A stretch of DNA of 64,000 bases from Flavobacterium praedii (GCF_026810365.1 NZ_CP113948.1:1327001-1391000); one strand, 5' to 3'; positions 46,862-56,459 are shown, counted from the stretch's first letter. Notes: generated by a model not told the origin, from the letters alone. Made by a program: numbers and translations.

Positions 46862-47368
46862 ATGATTACAACAGCAACACTAGAAGATGTATTTTCTTTA
46901 GAAAAATTAATCAATTCTGCCTACCGTGGAGAAACTTCAAAACAAGGTTGGACCACAGAAGCAAACCTTTTATCTGGAAAAAGAATTACTTTAGATGAAT
47001 TATCAGAAGTTATTCAAAACAAAAGCAATAGCATTTTAAAATACACAAAAAACAATCAAATCATCGGATCTGTTTTACTGGTCAATAAAGAATCCAAACT
47101 TTATTTGGGAATGCTAACCGTTTCACCAGAATTGCAAAATAGCGGTATTGGAAAATTATTACTAAAAGAAGCCGAAGTTCATGCTTCATCAATGGGTTTG
47201 CCTAAAATTGTAATGACCGTAATTTCCATCAGGAAAGAATTAATTGAATGGTACAAACGCCATGGTTACGAGGACACGGGAGTAAGAGAACCATTTCCGC
47301 TTAATGATACCGATGCAGTTATTGCGAATCAACCATTAGAATTCATTGTTTTAGAAAAAAAACTTTAA
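46862..47368 (+). CDS. GNAT family N-acetyltransferase
   Basis: A 168-residue acetyl-CoA-dependent acetyltransferase. The start is set at ATG 46862 (MITTATLEDVFSLEKLI); upstream codons overlap the end of the terminator region. The acetyl-CoA motif A is LGMLTVSPELQNSGIGKLLL, and WYKRHGYEDTG near the end fits motif B. The substrate is unknown. Confidence 0.88.
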   Translation: MITTATLEDVFSLEKLINSAYRGETSKQGWTTEANLLSGKRITLDELSEVIQNKSNSILKYTKNNQIIGSVLLVNKESKLYLGMLTVSPELQNSGIGKLLLKEAEVHASSMGLPKIVMTVISIRKELIEWYKRHGYEDTGVREPFPLNDTDAVIANQPLEFIVLEKKL

Positions 47369-47510
47369 AACTACTATAACGTTTGAGATATATTTATAAA
47401 TTAGTAAAAAAAAATATTATTTATGAAATGAGCATAACAGAACATTGGTTGTAAAAATCAATCTTCTTCTGCGAATTACATATGACCACTAAAAAAATAA
47501 ATATATACAT

Positions 47511-47975
47511 ATGAAAACATTAGATCAATGGTTTGAAGAATACGCAGTAAGCCACCAAAACCCAAAAAATAAGGCCATACACTATATTTGTGTTCCTGCT
47601 ATTTTCTTTTCAGTATTGGGTTTATTGATGAGTATTCCGAGTGGATTTTTGAATTCTATTTTTCATTTAAACCAACCTATCATTGAAAACTGGGGATTTG
47701 TAGCTTTGCTATTTGTTTCTATATTTTACTTCAGATTGTCTGTTCCTATGGCTATCAAGATTATCATTTTCTCTTTTCTTTGCTTGATTCTAAATCAATA
47801 CATCGGACAGTTTGTGCCACTTTGGGCTTTCTCAATTGGAGTTTTCGCTATCGCTTGGATTGGACAATTTTATGGACATAATATTGAAGGCAAAAAACCA
47901 TCATTCCTAAAAGACATACAATTCTTGATGATTGGTCCTGCTTGGGTGGTACAAAATTTATTTTCAAAAAAATAA
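47511..47975 (+). CDS. Mpo1-like (DUF962) membrane protein
   Basis: A 154-residue membrane protein with four hydrophobic segments. It carries the family phrases YAVSHQNPKNKAIHYICVP near 11-29 and GHNIEGKKPSFLKDIQFL near 122-139, whose His residues bind iron in the yeast 2-hydroxy fatty-acid dioxygenase Mpo1. A lipid alpha-oxidation role is inferred from that homologue. Confidence 0.86.
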   Translation: MKTLDQWFEEYAVSHQNPKNKAIHYICVPAIFFSVLGLLMSIPSGFLNSIFHLNQPIIENWGFVALLFVSIFYFRLSVPMAIKIIIFSFLCLILNQYIGQFVPLWAFSIGVFAIAWIGQFYGHNIEGKKPSFLKDIQFLMIGPAWVVQNLFSKK

Positions 47976-48065
47976 TGGATTGATATTATTATTTTATTCA
48001 TTATACTCTTACAATAAAAAAAGAACTACTTTTACTTAAAGCTACTTGCAATACTTATTTTTAGA

Positions 48066-48095
48066 TTGCACTATTTATAAGCAACTCTAATCTTG
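48066..48095 (+). promoter_or_regulatory. Possible promoter of the contractile module
   Basis: TTG at 48066-48068, 19 bases, TAATCTTG at 48088-48095, one mismatch from TAnnTTTG. It lies about 40 bp before the sheath ATG. Confidence 0.4.
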
Positions 48096-48134
48096 GTTTT
48101 TTGTTTTTGTAGAACAATAATGATTAAAATTTAA

Positions 48135-49718
48135 ATGTCAATGAAATCATCCAAAATCGAAAAACCAGGTGTTTATATACAAGAATTAAATGCTTTTCCA
48201 AATTCAGTTGTAGCAGTTGCTACTGCTGTTCCAGCATTTATTGGTTACACACCGCAAGCAGTATACAAAGGTAAATCTTACAAAAATGTGCCAGTAAGAA
48301 TCACTTCCTTTTCAGACTTTCAGGCCTATTTTTGTTTTCCAAACCCTCCGCTTCCTGCTAGTCCTGCTAAACAATACAGTCCCGAATATTATTTAGTACA
48401 ACAAAATAGCCAACCCACAAAGGGAGATTCTATATTGATTAATGGTTCTTATTATTCTATAGTTCCAGATTCCAATACTATTTATTATTTGTACAATAGT
48501 GTAAAGCTTTTTTATGAAAATGGCGGTGGTGATGCTTATATTGTTTCTGTTAGTTCGTATGGTCCTCCTTCCAAAAAGGCAATGACTCCATATACAACAA
48601 TTGCAAATCCAAATGTGCAACTCAATGACTTATTGTCGGGACTTGCTTTATTACAAAAGGAGTCCGAACCTACAATGTACATCTGCCCGGAAGCAACCTT
48701 ATTAAGCATTGAGAACAACGCAACACTCATGCAAAATATGCTTCTTCAATCTTCAAATATGCAAACGACAATGTGTATTTTTGATGTCATTGGAGGTAAT
48801 AATCCCGATCCCATTTTATACACAGAAGACATTTCAAATTTTAGAATGAATACAGGTACTATTGGCCTGAATTATGGAATGGTCTACTACCCTTTTATTG
48901 GAACAACCATCATGCAAAATCAGGACATTGATTATACCAACTTATTTGGTGGAGACATAAAACAATTAGAAGCCATCATTAATCCTACGAGTAATCCCAA
49001 TCCAAGCATCAGCACAATTATTGCAAACATCCAAAATCCGGAGAGTGGTTTGACGGTTACCCAAAACAATAATGCTCTAATAATTGCGAGCCCAATCTAT
49101 TCCTTGATAATAAAACATGTATTAAATGATGCCAATATTCTTCCTCCAAGTGGTGCAATGGCAGGTTTAATCACTACAATTGACAATCAGGTAGGACCTT
49201 GGGAAGCACCCGCAAACACTTCTATCGTTGGAGCTGTGTCATTGCCCATTTGTATTTCAGAGAGTCAACAGGGTAATTTAAATATAGATGCTGTTTCAGG
49301 AAAATCCATAAATGCCATTCGAATATTCAATGGACTTGGTATTTTGGTTTGGGGAGCAAGAACTCTGGATGGAAATAGTCAAGACTGGAGGTATATTCCT
49401 GTACGAAGAACAATGATTTTTCTTGAGCAGTCTTGCAAATTAGCTGCTCAGCCTTATGTATTTCAACCGAATGACAAAAATACTTGGGAAGCTGTAAAAT
49501 CAATGTTATCAAACTTTTTAACACAGGTATGGAAACAAGGCGGACTACAAGGTGCCAGTGCATCCGATGCCTTTTTAGTGGAATGTGGTTTGGGAACAAC
49601 TATGACGGGTGAGGATATCCTTAACGGATTTATGACTGTTACCATAAAAGTTGCTGTTGTTCATCCAGCCGAATTCATTGTCCTAACATTCCAACAACAA
49701 ATGGCAATCCCCAATTAA
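48135..49718 (+). CDS. Contractile tail sheath protein
   Basis: A 527-residue sheath protein of phage-tail/contractile injection system type. It opens with the family phrase KPGVYIQELNAFPNSVVAV and includes AVPAFIGYTP. The C-terminal domain (about 395-527) has RRTMIFLEQSCKLAAQPYVF, NTWEAVKSMLSNFLTQVWKQ and the end VAVVHPAEFIVLTFQQQM. Sheath proteins form the outer cylinder that shortens to drive the tube into a target. It heads a five-gene cluster with tight spacing. It resembles sheath proteins of extracellular injection systems (Afp2-4/Pvc2-4) more than those of a complete prophage, as no capsid or packaging genes are near. Confidence 0.93.
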   Translation: MSMKSSKIEKPGVYIQELNAFPNSVVAVATAVPAFIGYTPQAVYKGKSYKNVPVRITSFSDFQAYFCFPNPPLPASPAKQYSPEYYLVQQNSQPTKGDSILINGSYYSIVPDSNTIYYLYNSVKLFYENGGGDAYIVSVSSYGPPSKKAMTPYTTIANPNVQLNDLLSGLALLQKESEPTMYICPEATLLSIENNATLMQNMLLQSSNMQTTMCIFDVIGGNNPDPILYTEDISNFRMNTGTIGLNYGMVYYPFIGTTIMQNQDIDYTNLFGGDIKQLEAIINPTSNPNPSISTIIANIQNPESGLTVTQNNNALIIASPIYSLIIKHVLNDANILPPSGAMAGLITTIDNQVGPWEAPANTSIVGAVSLPICISESQQGNLNIDAVSGKSINAIRIFNGLGILVWGARTLDGNSQDWRYIPVRRTMIFLEQSCKLAAQPYVFQPNDKNTWEAVKSMLSNFLTQVWKQGGLQGASASDAFLVECGLGTTMTGEDILNGFMTVTIKVAVVHPAEFIVLTFQQQMAIPN

Positions 49719-49758
49719 TTAACTAACGAATGAATTTTAATTTGAAAAAATAAATAAT

Positions 49759-50223
49759 ATGGCAACAGATGATGGTAGCATAGAAGGCGCAACATGGCCA
49801 ATGCCAAAATTTAGGTTTGAAGTAGACTTAGGTACAGAACTTACAAAAGTAGCCTTTCAGGAAGTATCTGGAATGGATGTAGAAAACCAAATAATAGAAT
49901 ATCGAAGTACTAATAGTCCTTTATTTTCTGTAGAAAAAATGCCGGGCATTACCAAATACGGAAATATTACTATGAAGCGAGGCATCTTTGTGAATGACAA
50001 TACTTTTTGGGATTGGCATCAACAAATTGTAATGAATACAATCAAAAGAAGAACGATTGTAATAAAATTGTTGGATGAAAGTGGAAATGTAACTATGCAA
50101 TGGACATTAAACAACGCGTGGCCCACTAAAATTACCAGCACCGACTTAAAATCAGATGGAAATGAGGTAGCCATTGACACCATAGAAATTGCACATGAAC
50201 AATTAATTATTTCAAATGGATAA
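49759..50223 (+). CDS. Tail tube protein 1 (gp19 family)
   Basis: A 154-residue inner-tube subunit of the T4 gp19-like family (PMPKFRFEVDLGTELTKVAF, FQEVSGMDVENQIIEYR, then GNITMKRGIFVNDNTFWDWH). It would form the rigid tube inside the sheath, as Afp1/Pvc1 do. It overlaps the next tube gene by 8 bp, which points to coupled translation. The sheath gene lies 40 bp upstream. Confidence 0.92.
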   Translation: MATDDGSIEGATWPMPKFRFEVDLGTELTKVAFQEVSGMDVENQIIEYRSTNSPLFSVEKMPGITKYGNITMKRGIFVNDNTFWDWHQQIVMNTIKRRTIVIKLLDESGNVTMQWTLNNAWPTKITSTDLKSDGNEVAIDTIEIAHEQLIISNG

Positions 50224-50680
50224 TGATACTCCAATAGAATTTTATTTTAAACTTACTTTTAAAGATCAAGATATTGCTTTCCAAAAAGTTTCGGGTATTT
50301 CAAAAGAATTCAGCATTGAAGAAGTTTCTAGTGGTGGTGAAAATCAGTTTAAGTACCGCTTGCCAACTGTTTCCAGTAGCGAAAATTTAGTTCTCAGGAG
50401 AGCTATTGTACCACCTGATTCCTTATTAGTGAATTGGTGTGAAAGTTGCATTAATCAAGGATTGTCCAGTCCGATTCAACCCGAAAAAATGACATTAAGT
50501 TTAGTCAATGCAAACGATCAAACAATTATGCAATGGACTTTTCATAACGCTTATCCTGTAAAATATCATGTTTCTGACTTGAACACACAGGAAAATGCCA
50601 TTATTATAGAATCATTAGAACTGGCCTATACCTATTTTGATGTTTCTACAATTACAAATACTACTAATCTTTTTACCTAA
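50216..50680 (+). CDS. Tail tube protein 2 (gp19 family)
   Basis: A second 154-residue tube-like protein (FYFKLTFKDQDIAFQKVSG, ENLVLRRAIVPPDSLLVNW, WTFHNAYPVKYHVSDL). It is homologous to the first but clearly diverged, in the way that Afp5/Pvc5 differs from Afp1: such a protein usually makes the first ring that joins tube and spike. It is separated from the spike gene by 4 bp. Confidence 0.9.
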   Translation: MDNDTPIEFYFKLTFKDQDIAFQKVSGISKEFSIEEVSSGGENQFKYRLPTVSSSENLVLRRAIVPPDSLLVNWCESCINQGLSSPIQPEKMTLSLVNANDQTIMQWTFHNAYPVKYHVSDLNTQENAIIIESLELAYTYFDVSTITNTTNLFT

Positions 50681-50684
50681 AATA

Positions 50685-52484
50685 ATGAGTACAACAAGCG
50701 AAATATCAAGTGGTTCAATTGCCACGTTTTCTATCAAAGTCAATGGAGAAATAATTCCAGATTTGTTTAATATATACTCAATTCATGTTGAAAAAAATAT
50801 AAACCGAATCCCAATTGCCAAAATAGTAATTCTGGATGGTGAGCCCAATACTGGAACATTTGATGCTAGCTCATCAGCTACATTTCTGCCTGGTGCCACA
50901 ATTAGTATTGAAGCAGGATATGATTCAAAAAATGAGTTGATTTTTAAAGGAATAATTACAAGCCAATCGATTCGCATTGACAGTATAGTGGGTTCAGCAT
51001 TAGAAGTTGAATGTCGAGATCCTGCAGTTAAAATGATTGTGGGTCGAAAAAGCATTACCTATAACAATAAAAAAGACAGTGATATTATTTCATCTATTAT
51101 CGGAAGTTATTCGGGCTTAACTTCGGAAGTTTCGACCACTACAACTACATGGCCCGAACAGGTTCAATATTATGTAACCGATTGGGACTATATTTTGGCT
51201 CTTGCCGAAGCAAATGGATTAATTGTAACAACAATAAACGGGAAAGTTGCTGTTAATGCACCAGACAGCAATACCTCATCTGTTTTGAAAGTCTCTTATG
51301 GAGATGGCCTGATGGAATTTAATGCAAAACTGAATTCCATTCCTCAACTTGGAAATGTAACTTCTAATTCTTGGGATTTTAAAAATCAAGCAATACTAAA
51401 TGGTCAAGCCACTCCAAATGAAGCTGGAGCTGGCAATCTATCTACAAAAAAACTTTCCGAAGTCATAGGCCTTTCTGTCTATCAATTACAAACCTCAGCA
51501 CCATTAGAAACCACTGATTTAAACAGTTGGTCCAAAGCACAAATTGTAAAAAGTGAATATTCGAAAATAATAGGCGAAGCAAAATTTCAAGGTACGAGTT
51601 TAATTGACCCAGGAAAATGTATGACTTTTGATGGGCTTGGAGATCGTTTTAATGGTGATTACCTCATCTCTGGCGTGATTCATGAACTATCAGAAGGCAA
51701 TTGGCTTTCGACAGTAAATCTTGGTCTTTCTCCAAATTGGTTTACAGAAGAACCCGATGTGATGGCACCACCAGCATCTGGCCTTTTGCCTGGAGCTCGA
51801 GGCCTTTTGAACGGAACAGTTAAACAACTATTTGGCGATCCTGATTCTCAATATAGAATTCTGGTAAATGTTCTATTCTTTGACACTAACGGAGCAGGTA
51901 TTTGGGCAAGACTTTCCAATTTTTATTCCACTAGTGGAGCAGGTGCCTTTTTTTTACCTGAAGTAGGTGATGAAGTAATTCTTGGTTTTTTAAATGAAGA
52001 TCCCCGTTTTCCTGTGATTTTGGGAAGCTTGTACAGTAATTCGAAAATAAAACCTTTTACTGGATTAGAACCCAATGAAAAAAATTCAATAAAAGCCATC
52101 GTTTCCAAATCTGGAATTTCAATTGAATTTGATGATGAAAATAAAATTTGGACAGTGGCTACACCCAGTAAAAACACCATAAATATTAGTGACAAAGACA
52201 AACAAATTACTATCAAGGATCAAAACCAAAATAGCATCGTAATGTCCAGTAGCGGCATCGATATGTCGAGTCCAAAAAGCATAAACATTTCAGCTCAGGA
52301 AAAAGTAACCATCAAAGGAACTCAAGGGATTGAAATTGAATCCAATGGCGGTGATGTTGAAACAAAAGGGTTGAATATAAAAGAATCAGCAGCTATGCAA
52401 TACGCCGCTCATGGTGAACAAATGGCGGAAGTATCAGGAGGAATGGAATTAACGCTGAAAGGCGCAATGGTAATGATAAACTAG
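50685..52484 (+). CDS. VgrG/Pvc8-like spike protein
   Basis: A 599-residue spike protein. The start chosen is ATG 50685 (MSTTSEISSGSIATFSIKVN). The N-terminal part (about 15-370) is the gp27-like platform, with RIPIAKIVILDGEPNTGTFD near 45-64 and VTDWDYILALAEANGLIV near 165-182. An OB-fold like that of gp5 follows (LLNGTVKQLFGDPDSQYRIL, VGDEVILGFLNEDPRFPVIL), and then a repetitive beta-helix needle (INISDKDKQITIKDQNQ, IDMSSPKSINISAQEKV). No effector domain is appended. Confidence 0.92.
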   Translation: MSTTSEISSGSIATFSIKVNGEIIPDLFNIYSIHVEKNINRIPIAKIVILDGEPNTGTFDASSSATFLPGATISIEAGYDSKNELIFKGIITSQSIRIDSIVGSALEVECRDPAVKMIVGRKSITYNNKKDSDIISSIIGSYSGLTSEVSTTTTTWPEQVQYYVTDWDYILALAEANGLIVTTINGKVAVNAPDSNTSSVLKVSYGDGLMEFNAKLNSIPQLGNVTSNSWDFKNQAILNGQATPNEAGAGNLSTKKLSEVIGLSVYQLQTSAPLETTDLNSWSKAQIVKSEYSKIIGEAKFQGTSLIDPGKCMTFDGLGDRFNGDYLISGVIHELSEGNWLSTVNLGLSPNWFTEEPDVMAPPASGLLPGARGLLNGTVKQLFGDPDSQYRILVNVLFFDTNGAGIWARLSNFYSTSGAGAFFLPEVGDEVILGFLNEDPRFPVILGSLYSNSKIKPFTGLEPNEKNSIKAIVSKSGISIEFDDENKIWTVATPSKNTINISDKDKQITIKDQNQNSIVMSSSGIDMSSPKSINISAQEKVTIKGTQGIEIESNGGDVETKGLNIKESAAMQYAAHGEQMAEVSGGMELTLKGAMVMIN

Positions 52485-52489
52485 ACAAT

Positions 52490-52789
52490 ATGCCAGCAGC
52501 AGCAAGACTTACAGATTTTCACGAATGCCCAATGGTAACTCCAGGCTTACCTCCTATTCCGCATGTCGGTGGTCCAATCGTTGGCCCAGGAGAACCAACC
52601 GTATTAATAGCTGGATTACCTGCCGCAAGAGTTGGTGATATGCTAGTTTGTGTTGGTCCACCAGATTCGATTATTAAAGGATCTACAACAGTAATGATTG
52701 GCGGAATGCCAGCAGCAAGAATAGGTGATCAAACAGCACACGGCGGATCAATACTATTGGGAGCTTTTAACGTTATCATTGGGGGATAA
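52490..52789 (+). CDS. PAAR-domain tip protein
   Basis: A 99-residue PAAR protein, the conical tip placed on the VgrG spike, with metal-binding His and Cys in LTDFHECPMVTPG, MLVCVGPPDSI and RIGDQTAHGGSI. It starts 5 bp after the spike gene and is the last gene of the cluster. No effector extension is attached, and the gene downstream (NmrA-like) is an unrelated enzyme. Confidence 0.92.
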   Translation: MPAAARLTDFHECPMVTPGLPPIPHVGGPIVGPGEPTVLIAGLPAARVGDMLVCVGPPDSIIKGSTTVMIGGMPAARIGDQTAHGGSILLGAFNVIIGG

Positions 52790-52943
52790 AAAATTTAACC
52801 ATCATTTATTGCAACTTAGTTTCATACATTTTACAAAACTAGTACTTTATAAATCGTACATATACAAAATATAACTCACTAATAATCTAACATATAGTAC
52901 ATTTTCATTAATTTTATATTCTTAATAAAACAAATTAATAAAA

Positions 52944-53894
52944 ATGGAAACTAAAAAAATAATCACCGTATTTGGTGCCACAGGAGCACAAGGTGGAGGA
53001 TTGGCCATAGCTATTTTGGCCGATACAAATAGTGAATTTTCAGTAAGAGTGGTGACAAGAGATTCTAATACTGAAAAAGCTAAATCTTTTATTGAATTAG
53101 GGGCTGAAGTTGTCGAAGCTAATATTGATGATATACAAAGCATTAAAAATGCTCTAAAAGGTGCTTATGGTGCTTATTTTGTTACGTTTTTCTGGGAACA
53201 TTTCTCGGTAGACAAAGAACTACAAGAAGTGCGAAATTTTATTGAAGCGGCAAGAGAATCCCATCTTAAACATATCATTTGGTCAACATTGGAAGACACT
53301 CGAAACTGGATGAAATTAGACGATGACAGAATGCCTACTTTACAGGAAAAATACAAAGTTCCTCACTTTGATGGAAAAGGAGAAGCCGATCATTTTTTTA
53401 GAGAGGCCGATTTGCCTACTACTTTTTTAAGAACTTCTTTTTATTGGGATAATTTCATCCATTTTGGTATGGGCCCTCAAAAAGGTGAAGACGGGAATTA
53501 CTATATTGCTTTCCCAATGGATGACAAAAAGCTAGCGGGAATTGCTGCGGAAGATATTGGTAAATCTGCTTATGGAATATTCAAAAAGGGAAATGAATTA
53601 ATTGGAAAAACAATCGGTATTGCTGGAGAAAAATTAAGCGGATATGAAATGGCTGAAAAACTCTCAAATGCATTGAATATACATGTCCTTTTTAATCCTG
53701 TAAGTCCCGAAGTATATCGCAATTTTGGATTTCCAGGAGCTGATGATTTGGGAAATATGTTTCAGTTTAAAAGAGATTTTAATGATGATTTTAATGCTGC
53801 AAGAAATGAAGTTTTCGCAAAAGAATTGAATCCTTACCTTCAAAATTTTGATGCATGGCTTACCAATAATACTTCAAAAATTCCTATCGATTAA
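52944..53894 (+). CDS. NmrA/HSCARG family NAD(P)-binding protein
   Basis: A 316-residue Rossmann-fold protein with the opening ITVFGATGAQGGGLAIAIL for dinucleotide binding and the family phrases GAEVVEANIDDIQSIKNAL and AAEDIGKSAYGIF. NmrA/HSCARG proteins sense the NADPH/NADP state or reduce small molecules; the role here is not identifiable. The gene is convergent with hypE, 80 bp away. Confidence 0.87.
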   Translation: METKKIITVFGATGAQGGGLAIAILADTNSEFSVRVVTRDSNTEKAKSFIELGAEVVEANIDDIQSIKNALKGAYGAYFVTFFWEHFSVDKELQEVRNFIEAARESHLKHIIWSTLEDTRNWMKLDDDRMPTLQEKYKVPHFDGKGEADHFFREADLPTTFLRTSFYWDNFIHFGMGPQKGEDGNYYIAFPMDDKKLAGIAAEDIGKSAYGIFKKGNELIGKTIGIAGEKLSGYEMAEKLSNALNIHVLFNPVSPEVYRNFGFPGADDLGNMFQFKRDFNDDFNAARNEVFAKELNPYLQNFDAWLTNNTSKIPID

Positions 53895-53974
53895 ATTTTA
53901 AAAACAGACCAACAAAAATTGGGGGCAGTTCGTTTCATAATCACGTTTATCTTTTCTTTCTTAGATTGAATAAC

Positions 53975-54985
53975 TCAGCAAATTCTAGGCAACTGCTCCC
54001 CAATAAGTGGACTCACCACTCTTTTTCCTCCAAAAGAACTCTCTAGAATGATTTTGGCTTTTTCATCGTTGGTAACAACTCCAATTACGGATGGTTTTTG
54101 GCCCATACTTTCTAAAATTTGTATAATTTCAGTTTCAGACTCTTTGCTTGTAATACACACAAATACTCCTTCATTGGCAACGTACAGTGGGTCTAATCCT
54201 AGAATTTCGCAAGCGCTTTTTACTTGCTTATCAACACTAATAGCATCGTCTTTCAAAAGCATTCCAAGTTTGCTTTCGGTGGTAATTTCATGTAAAACAG
54301 AGGCCAATCCTCCACGTGTGGCGTCTCTAAGAAAATGGATTTCATTACCACAATTGTCCATTAATGTTTCTACAAACTTGTTCAGATTATTGGTATCACT
54401 GAGGATTTCACTTTCAAATTGCAGCCCTTCCCTTTCAGACATAATCGCCATTCCATGAGAAGCTATCGGCATATTGATGATAATAGAATCCCCTGCTTGG
54501 ATTCTTTTAATACTAATATTTGCATTTTTATGCAAAACTCCAACCCCTGCAGTATTGATGTAGATTTTATCTCCTTTGCCTCTCTCAACCACTTTTGTGT
54601 CGCCAGTAACAATTGAGACTCCTGCTTTGTCGGCAGTTTCTCTGATTGACTTTATAATTGCTGTAAATTCATCCATTCCAAAACCTTCTTCAATAATAAA
54701 TGCCAAGGAAAGGTATTTTGGTATTGCACCACACATGGACAAATCGTTTACGGTACCATTTACCGCCAATTCGCCTATATTTCCTCCTTTAAAAAATATC
54801 GGATGCACGACATAACTATCGGTTGTAAAAGCCAATTTGCCTTGTATATCAAGGAAAGCACCATCATGTCGCACATTTAATATTGGATTATCCAAATATT
54901 TAAAAATCACTTCATTTAGCAATCTAGTAGTGTGCTCTCCCCCGCTTCCGTGATGTAAATTGATTTTTTCCTGAGATTCTTGCAT
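53975..54985 (-). CDS. hypE: Hydrogenase expression/formation protein HypE
   Basis: Dehydrates the C-terminal thiocarboxamide to thiocyanate, making the cyanide ligands of the [NiFe] centre. It has 336 residues. The AIR-synthase-like fold is visible in HHGSGGEHTTRLLNEV, FTTDSYVVHPIFFKGG and SIVTGDTKVVERGKGDK. The C-terminus ends in PRIC, and this terminal cysteine is the carbamoyl acceptor used by HypF. It is the last gene of the leftward hypABCE operon, 10 bp after hypC. Confidence 0.97.
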   Translation of the reverse strand: MQESQEKINLHHGSGGEHTTRLLNEVIFKYLDNPILNVRHDGAFLDIQGKLAFTTDSYVVHPIFFKGGNIGELAVNGTVNDLSMCGAIPKYLSLAFIIEEGFGMDEFTAIIKSIRETADKAGVSIVTGDTKVVERGKGDKIYINTAGVGVLHKNANISIKRIQAGDSIIINMPIASHGMAIMSEREGLQFESEILSDTNNLNKFVETLMDNCGNEIHFLRDATRGGLASVLHEITTESKLGMLLKDDAISVDKQVKSACEILGLDPLYVANEGVFVCITSKESETEIIQILESMGQKPSVIGVVTNDEKAKIILESSFGGKRVVSPLIGEQLPRIC

Positions 54986-54995
54986 TGTACTAAAA

Positions 54996-55232
54996 TTAAA
55001 TTTCTTCGCCCATTTGTTTCAGAACTTCCATGGTGATTTTGGCTTCTTCTTCATTTATGATTGCTATGGCAGCTCCAACATGAACTAACAAATAATCTCC
55101 GATCTTGGCTTCGGGAACCAATGTCAAATTTACTTCTTTCACAACACCGTCAAACGAGACACTTCCTATTCTGAAAGTTTCGTCAATTTCTTGTGTTATT
55201 TTTTCTAATTTACCAGGAATTGCTAGACACAT
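54996..55232 (-). CDS. hypC: Hydrogenase assembly chaperone HypC
   Basis: A 78-residue HypC/HupF protein starting MCLAIPGKLEKI. The N-terminal Cys2 binds the iron centre and the large-subunit precursor. The fold ends with LVHVGAAIAIINEEEA. It works with HypD, whose gene starts at 63654. It lies 4 bp from hypB in the same operon. Confidence 0.97.
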   Translation of the reverse strand: MCLAIPGKLEKITQEIDETFRIGSVSFDGVVKEVNLTLVPEAKIGDYLLVHVGAAIAIINEEEAKITMEVLKQMGEEI

Positions 55233-55236
55233 ATCT

Positions 55237-56073
55237 TTAGTTTATTATGGATTTTTTTAAAAAATCATACCAACCTTCCATACCTTCGCCTGTATAAGCT
55301 GATACTTCAAAAAAGGTAAGATGAGGATTTACCTGTTTGGCATAATTTTTCAATTTTTCGATATCAAATTTCAAATAAGGAAGTAAATCAATTTTGTTAA
55401 TGATGCATATTTGAGAACCATAAAACATATCTGGATATTTAATCGGTTTGTCTTCCCCTTCGGTAACCGAAATAATAACAGCTCGAGTATTTTCGCCCAA
55501 ATCAAACATAGATGGACATACTAGATTTCCAACATTTTCAATCATCAAAATCGAATGATCCGCTGGAGCCAATTCTTTGACGGCTTTTGAAATCATATCA
55601 CTATCCAAATGACATCCTTTACCTGTATTGATTTGTATTACGGGAACTTCAAGTGCAGCGATTCTGTCGGCATCATTGGTAGTTTGCTGATCACCTTCAA
55701 TTACGGAGAAAACTATTTCTTTTTTCAGATCAGCAATGGTTCTTTCCAAAAGAGAGGTCTTTCCAGAACCTGGGGAACTTACCAAATTTATAGAAAAAAT
55801 GTTTTTAGCATCAAAATAGCCTCTGTTTCGCTCCGCCAATAAATCATTTTTATGTAAAATTTCTTTTTCTAAATCAATTTCTTTGGTTTCATAATGAAGA
55901 TGTACATGATCGTGATCGTGATCATGCGTGTGTTCATGATCATGCGTATGTTCGTGATCATGCCCATGATGATGCTCATGCGAATGAACGTGAGAAGTTT
56001 GTGCTTTTTTATTGTTTACGTCTATAATTTTCACCTGGTTATTATCAGGATTACACCCACAAGTTACACACAT
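55237..56073 (-). CDS. hypB: Hydrogenase nickel incorporation GTPase HypB
   Basis: A 278-residue GTPase that delivers nickel. The N-terminus MCVTCGCNPDN carries the CxxCGC nickel site. A His-rich stretch follows at about 28-60, with runs such as HEHHHGHDHEHTHDHEHTHD, likely a nickel store. The P-loop is SSPGSGKTSLLERT and the switch and G-motif are IENVGNLVCPS and CIINKIDLLPY. It is transcribed in the leftward operon between hypA and hypC, 5 bp after hypA. Confidence 0.97.
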   Translation of the reverse strand: MCVTCGCNPDNNQVKIIDVNNKKAQTSHVHSHEHHHGHDHEHTHDHEHTHDHDHDHVHLHYETKEIDLEKEILHKNDLLAERNRGYFDAKNIFSINLVSSPGSGKTSLLERTIADLKKEIVFSVIEGDQQTTNDADRIAALEVPVIQINTGKGCHLDSDMISKAVKELAPADHSILMIENVGNLVCPSMFDLGENTRAVIISVTEGEDKPIKYPDMFYGSQICIINKIDLLPYLKFDIEKLKNYAKQVNPHLTFFEVSAYTGEGMEGWYDFLKKSIIN

Positions 56074-56078
56074 ATCCT

Positions 56079-56423
56079 TTATCTATTTGAGATTACTAAT
56101 TTATTGATTTTAAATTCTTTTCCCGAAATAATACTTTTAAAAGGACTATTGCATTTGGTACAAGAATCATATATTTTTTCTAAATGATATTCAAAATCAC
56201 AATCCAAGCATTTGGCTTTTCCTTCGGGTTGAGCAATGGTGACTTTTGAATCTTGCAAAACCGTTCCTTTTGTTGCCAATTCCCAAATAAAATTTAAAGA
56301 AGCTATTTCTATCCCGGAAAGCTTACCAATTTCTAAAAAAATTTCCAAAACTCTTTCGTTTTTATCTGTAATTTCTTTTTCGGATGTTTTTATAATGGAT
56401 GTCACAATAGACAATTCGTGCAT
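56079..56423 (-). CDS. hypA: Hydrogenase nickel chaperone HypA
   Basis: A 114-residue protein with the N-terminal MHELSIV (nickel through His2) and a zinc knuckle formed by CLDCDFEYH and CTKCNS. It hands nickel to HypB for insertion into the large subunit. It is the first gene of the leftward operon and is divergent from the hydrogenase structural genes. Confidence 0.96.
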   Translation of the reverse strand: MHELSIVTSIIKTSEKEITDKNERVLEIFLEIGKLSGIEIASLNFIWELATKGTVLQDSKVTIAQPEGKAKCLDCDFEYHLEKIYDSCTKCNSPFKSIISGKEFKINKLVISNR

Positions 56424-56459
56424 AATTATGATATTTTAGCATTACCTACAAAATAACTA

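Noticed and set aside
48135..52789. Interpretation of the sheath-tube cluster as a prophage
   Set aside because: No capsid, terminase, portal, integrase, lysis or tape-measure gene is seen on either side, and spacing fits a dedicated operon.
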